Shown piece by piece: positions 62,012 through 64,000 of a stretch of DNA of 64,000 nucleotides. Each line of letters starts with the position of its first letter. The stretch's first letter is position 1. Under the pieces are notes generated by a model. The model was not told where the DNA came from and did not search any database. It saw only the letters and a program-made list of their open reading frames with translations. A program made the position numbers and the translations under genes. Where the stretch lies: contig JAAYNL010000004.1 in the NCBI GenBank assembly GCA_012520845.1, positions 22,736 through 86,735 of the forward strand. Direction: 5' to 3'. Source of the stretch: Thermoplasmatales archaeon. GTDB lineage: Archaea > Thermoplasmatota > Thermoplasmata > Methanomassiliicoccales > Methanomethylophilaceae.

Positions 62012-64000
62012 ATGTTGAAACACCCGGCCGCGGTCGCGACCGCGTTCTTTTTCGTTGCGATTGCCTGTCTCGTTCTCGGGGGTGTCGCCGCGGACGACGT
62101 TTCCGCGGAGTCTCATGATGACGGCACATACACGTTTGAACTGCATGCTGACAAGACCGCCACCGTTACCGGGCTATTGGATTCCGTCGCCGACGTCAAC
62201 GACCCGGTCATACCCGGATCCTTTTCCGTGGGGGCAGAAACCTATACGGTGACCGCCATAGGGGGAGGGGCCTTCCTGAAATTCAACACCCTTAGGCTGA
62301 AAGGCACCCTCACGATTCCGAGCTCCGTGAAAACCATCGAAAGCCAGGCATTCATGAGCAACAGTAACCTGAATGGCCTGGTTTTGCAACACGGCCTCGT
62401 GACGATCGGTGATCAGGCGTTCTCGGGATGTTCCAGCCTAGCAGGGTACCCTTCGTTCCCCGGTTCTCTGAAAACGATCGGTGACCAGGCGTTTTACCAA
62501 TGTATCGGTTATACGGGCAATCTCACGATTCCCTCTTCGGTTGATTCCATCGGGGAAAGGGCGTTCTCGGGATGTGGCTTCACGGGCAACCTCGACATCG
62601 GCGGCCCGATAACCGTCATCAGCGAGGGTGCTTTTCAAAATTGCAAGTTCACGGGCGGCCTGACAATTCCCGCCACTGTAGTCACCATAGCCAAAGACGC
62701 ATTCTCCGGATGCGCTTTCTCGGGCGCCCTCACGATTCCCGCCAACGTGGAAACCATCGGCCCCAGTGCATTCTACGAATGCGATAAATTCACGGGAGAC
62801 CTGGTCATACCGGATACCGTCACGACGCTCGGCAGCGGGGCGTTCCAGAAATGCGCAGGATTCGCGGGCAGCCTGACGATATCCAACGCCCTGACGGCTA
62901 TAGAAGTAAGTACGTTCTGGGAATGTTCCGGCCTGACCGGCGGCCTGACGATTCCGAACTCCGTGACGTCCATAGGCCCCAGCGCATTCCGGGAGTGCAC
63001 CGGCCTCAACGGCACGCTCAAGATGTCCGAGAACGTTCAAACCGTCGGCGAACTCGCGTTCTACAACAGCAACCTTTCGGGCACCCTTTCTATGCCGCGC
63101 GTGACGTCCGTAGGCCCCAGCGCGTTTTCCGGGCTGATCGGCCTTACCGGCGACCTTTCCCTCCCATCGGTGACGTCCATAGGCAACTCCGCGTTCTCTG
63201 GATGTACGGGTCTTACAGGTCTTTCGATTCCGATTGTGCAGATTATCGGTGAAAATGCGTTCAATGGCTGTTCCAACCTCGCCGGCACCCTTTCAATCCC
63301 TTCTTCCGTGGTGTCCGTTGGCAAGTACGCGTTCTCCGGATGCAAGAACGTGACCCAGCTGTCGTTGGGACACGGCATTCTTCCCGCCGCATGGGGTCAC
63401 GAGTCGCTCGATTTCAACACAGCCTCGTACGAGATGAAGTATCCCGTAGTATGCCTTTATAGGGACGAACCCCCGGAAAACACCCATTCCCCGGAGACTG
63501 TCTTCTTCTACACCGGCAAGGTCACCGCCGTCGCCGATCCCGCCGAAGGGGGCACGTTCGAAGGTGTCACGACATACAGGATTGGGGCCGACGCCACCGT
63601 CACGGCAGTGCCCGCGCGGGGCTACGAGTTCACGCAATGGTCCGATGGCGACACCGAGCCCTCCAGAACCTTCACGGTGACCGAGGAGGCCTATACCTTC
63701 ACCGCGGAATTCAGCGCCTTGCCGTCGTTCGCGATAACCTGGTCCGTCGATGGCGAAACCACCGTCGAGACATACTACCAGGGCGAGACCCCGACCTTCA
63801 AGGGGTCCACGGACAAACCGCCCACGCCCCAGACGACCTACACGTTCTCCGGGTGGGACCCCGGCACCGTCCCCGTGACGGAGGACGCCACCTACACGGC
63901 CCAGTACGACCAGTTCGTCAACGAGTACACCGTGACCTGGTCCGTGGACGGCGCCGAGACGACGGAGGCGTACCCCTACGGGGCCACGCCGGAGTTCAAG
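62012..64000 (+). CDS. Secreted BspA-type leucine-rich repeat surface protein (truncated by window end)
   Basis: An open frame of 663 codons runs from ATG 62012 to the right edge without a stop. It starts with a signal peptide (MLKHPAAVATAFFFVAIACLV, cleavage near VSAES). From about residue 65 to 455 it contains some 14 BspA/LRR_5 repeats of about 23-28 residues with the pattern LTIPSSVxxIGxxAFSGC. After residue 480 come a domain with GGTFEGVTTYRIGADATVTAVPARGYEFTQWSDG (seen in segments) and at least two Flg_new-type repeats (TFSGWDPGTVPVTEDATYTAQY). Such proteins are surface adhesion factors common in gut microbes. The anchor is beyond the window. Confidence 0.92.
   Translation, partial: MLKHPAAVATAFFFVAIACLVLGGVAADDVSAESHDDGTYTFELHADKTATVTGLLDSVADVNDPVIPGSFSVGAETYTVTAIGGGAFLKFNTLRLKGTLTIPSSVKTIESQAFMSNSNLNGLVLQHGLVTIGDQAFSGCSSLAGYPSFPGSLKTIGDQAFYQCIGYTGNLTIPSSVDSIGERAFSGCGFTGNLDIGGPITVISEGAFQNCKFTGGLTIPATVVTIAKDAFSGCAFSGALTIPANVETIGPSAFYECDKFTGDLVIPDTVTTLGSGAFQKCAGFAGSLTISNALTAIEVSTFWECSGLTGGLTIPNSVTSIGPSAFRECTGLNGTLKMSENVQTVGELAFYNSNLSGTLSMPRVTSVGPSAFSGLIGLTGDLSLPSVTSIGNSAFSGCTGLTGLSIPIVQIIGENAFNGCSNLAGTLSIPSSVVSVGKYAFSGCKNVTQLSLGHGILPAAWGHESLDFNTASYEMKYPVVCLYRDEPPENTHSPETVFFYTGKVTAVADPAEGGTFEGVTTYRIGADATVTAVPARGYEFTQWSDGDTEPSRTFTVTEEAYTFTAEFSALPSFAITWSVDGETTVETYYQGETPTFKGSTDKPPTPQTTYTFSGWDPGTVPVTEDATYTAQYDQFVNEYTVTWSVDGAETTEAYPYGATPEFK

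Noticed and set aside
62438..63040. Antisense frames inside the LRR gene
   Set aside because: They mirror the repeats of the plus-strand LRR protein and have no independent support.
62280..63360. CRISPR-like periodicity
   Set aside because: The repeating DNA encodes degenerate LRR repeats in one open frame; units vary and there are no spacers. No CRISPR array was seen in the window.

Overview
The window is a gene-dense, GC-rich (roughly 60-65% by eye) archaeal chromosome segment. The best fit is a methanogen of the order Methanomassiliicoccales (Thermoplasmatota). Archaeal markers are a thermosome, TFS, PCNA, Nob1, Taw2, archaeal lipid enzymes, TATA boxes and CCA-encoding tRNA genes. Methanogen markers are an F420H2-dehydrogenase-like (Fpo) cluster, HdrB/HdrC-like proteins, an FmdE-like protein and a protein resembling methanogenesis marker 11. 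The order is suggested by an Fpo cluster without FpoF or FpoO, tetrahydrofolate-type C1 genes (folD, metF, metV, an AcsE-like gene), and near absence of TAG stops, as expected where TAG can encode pyrrolysine. A BspA-like leucine-rich-repeat surface protein at the right edge hints at a host-associated lifestyle. The taxonomic call is inference; no rRNA gene is present.

Layout. 1-9 kb: start of a probable NFACT gene, tRNA-Thr, DUF1015, hypE, a nitroreductase, tRNA-Arg, then an AT-rich island (3.68-5.46 kb) with a secreted protein and a small membrane protein, then apt, a DUF368 lipid-carrier transporter, membrane proteins and an acetyltransferase. 9-14.4 kb: chaperones (thermosome, grpE-dnaK-dnaJ). 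14.5-19.6 kb: an AlbA_2/Schlafen-like regulator with tandem operator-like repeats, tRNA-Ser, purH, FmdE-like, a small zinc protein and a RelBE-like toxin-antitoxin pair. 19.7-31.8 kb: hdrC/hdrB-like pair, nadC, a beta-CASP nuclease, TFS-PCNA-transketolase-transaldolase-GGR-Taw2 run, an uncharacterised Cys-rich protein and an RNase III. 32-33.8 kb: an AAA_14/DUF4143 ATPase behind two matching palindromes, then a quiet intergenic stretch. 33.8-38.2 kb: the complete AMP-to-3-phosphoglycerate pathway (ribose-1,5-bisphosphate isomerase, form III RuBisCO, AMP phosphorylase) plus an AcsE-like methyltransferase. 38.2-42.8 kb: UroD-like methyltransferase, metF, metV, polysaccharide deacetylase, folD. 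42.8-47.8 kb: kptA, mmp11-like, uppS, a B12/radical SAM enzyme, proC. 47.9-58.3 kb: fpoABCDHIJ(N)J(C)KLMN. 58.5-64 kb: a paired SMR exporter, prenyl synthase, geranylgeranyl reductase, nob1 and the truncated LRR protein.

How the parts work together. The Fpo complex with an enlarged, four-cluster FpoI probably takes electrons directly from ferredoxin and pumps ions. The folate C1 genes supply methyl and methylene groups for biosynthesis. AMP phosphorylase-isomerase-RuBisCO recycles AMP ribose into 3-phosphoglycerate, while transketolase and transaldolase make pentoses. The prenyl synthase, two GGR-family reductases, UppS and DUF368 genes serve archaeal lipids and lipid-linked glycan carriers. 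The least explained pieces are the extended FpoI, the mmp11-like gene in a kptA-uppS-radical SAM operon, the AcsE-like gene joined to the AMP operon, the 499-residue Cys-rich protein and the two repeat-controlled regulators.
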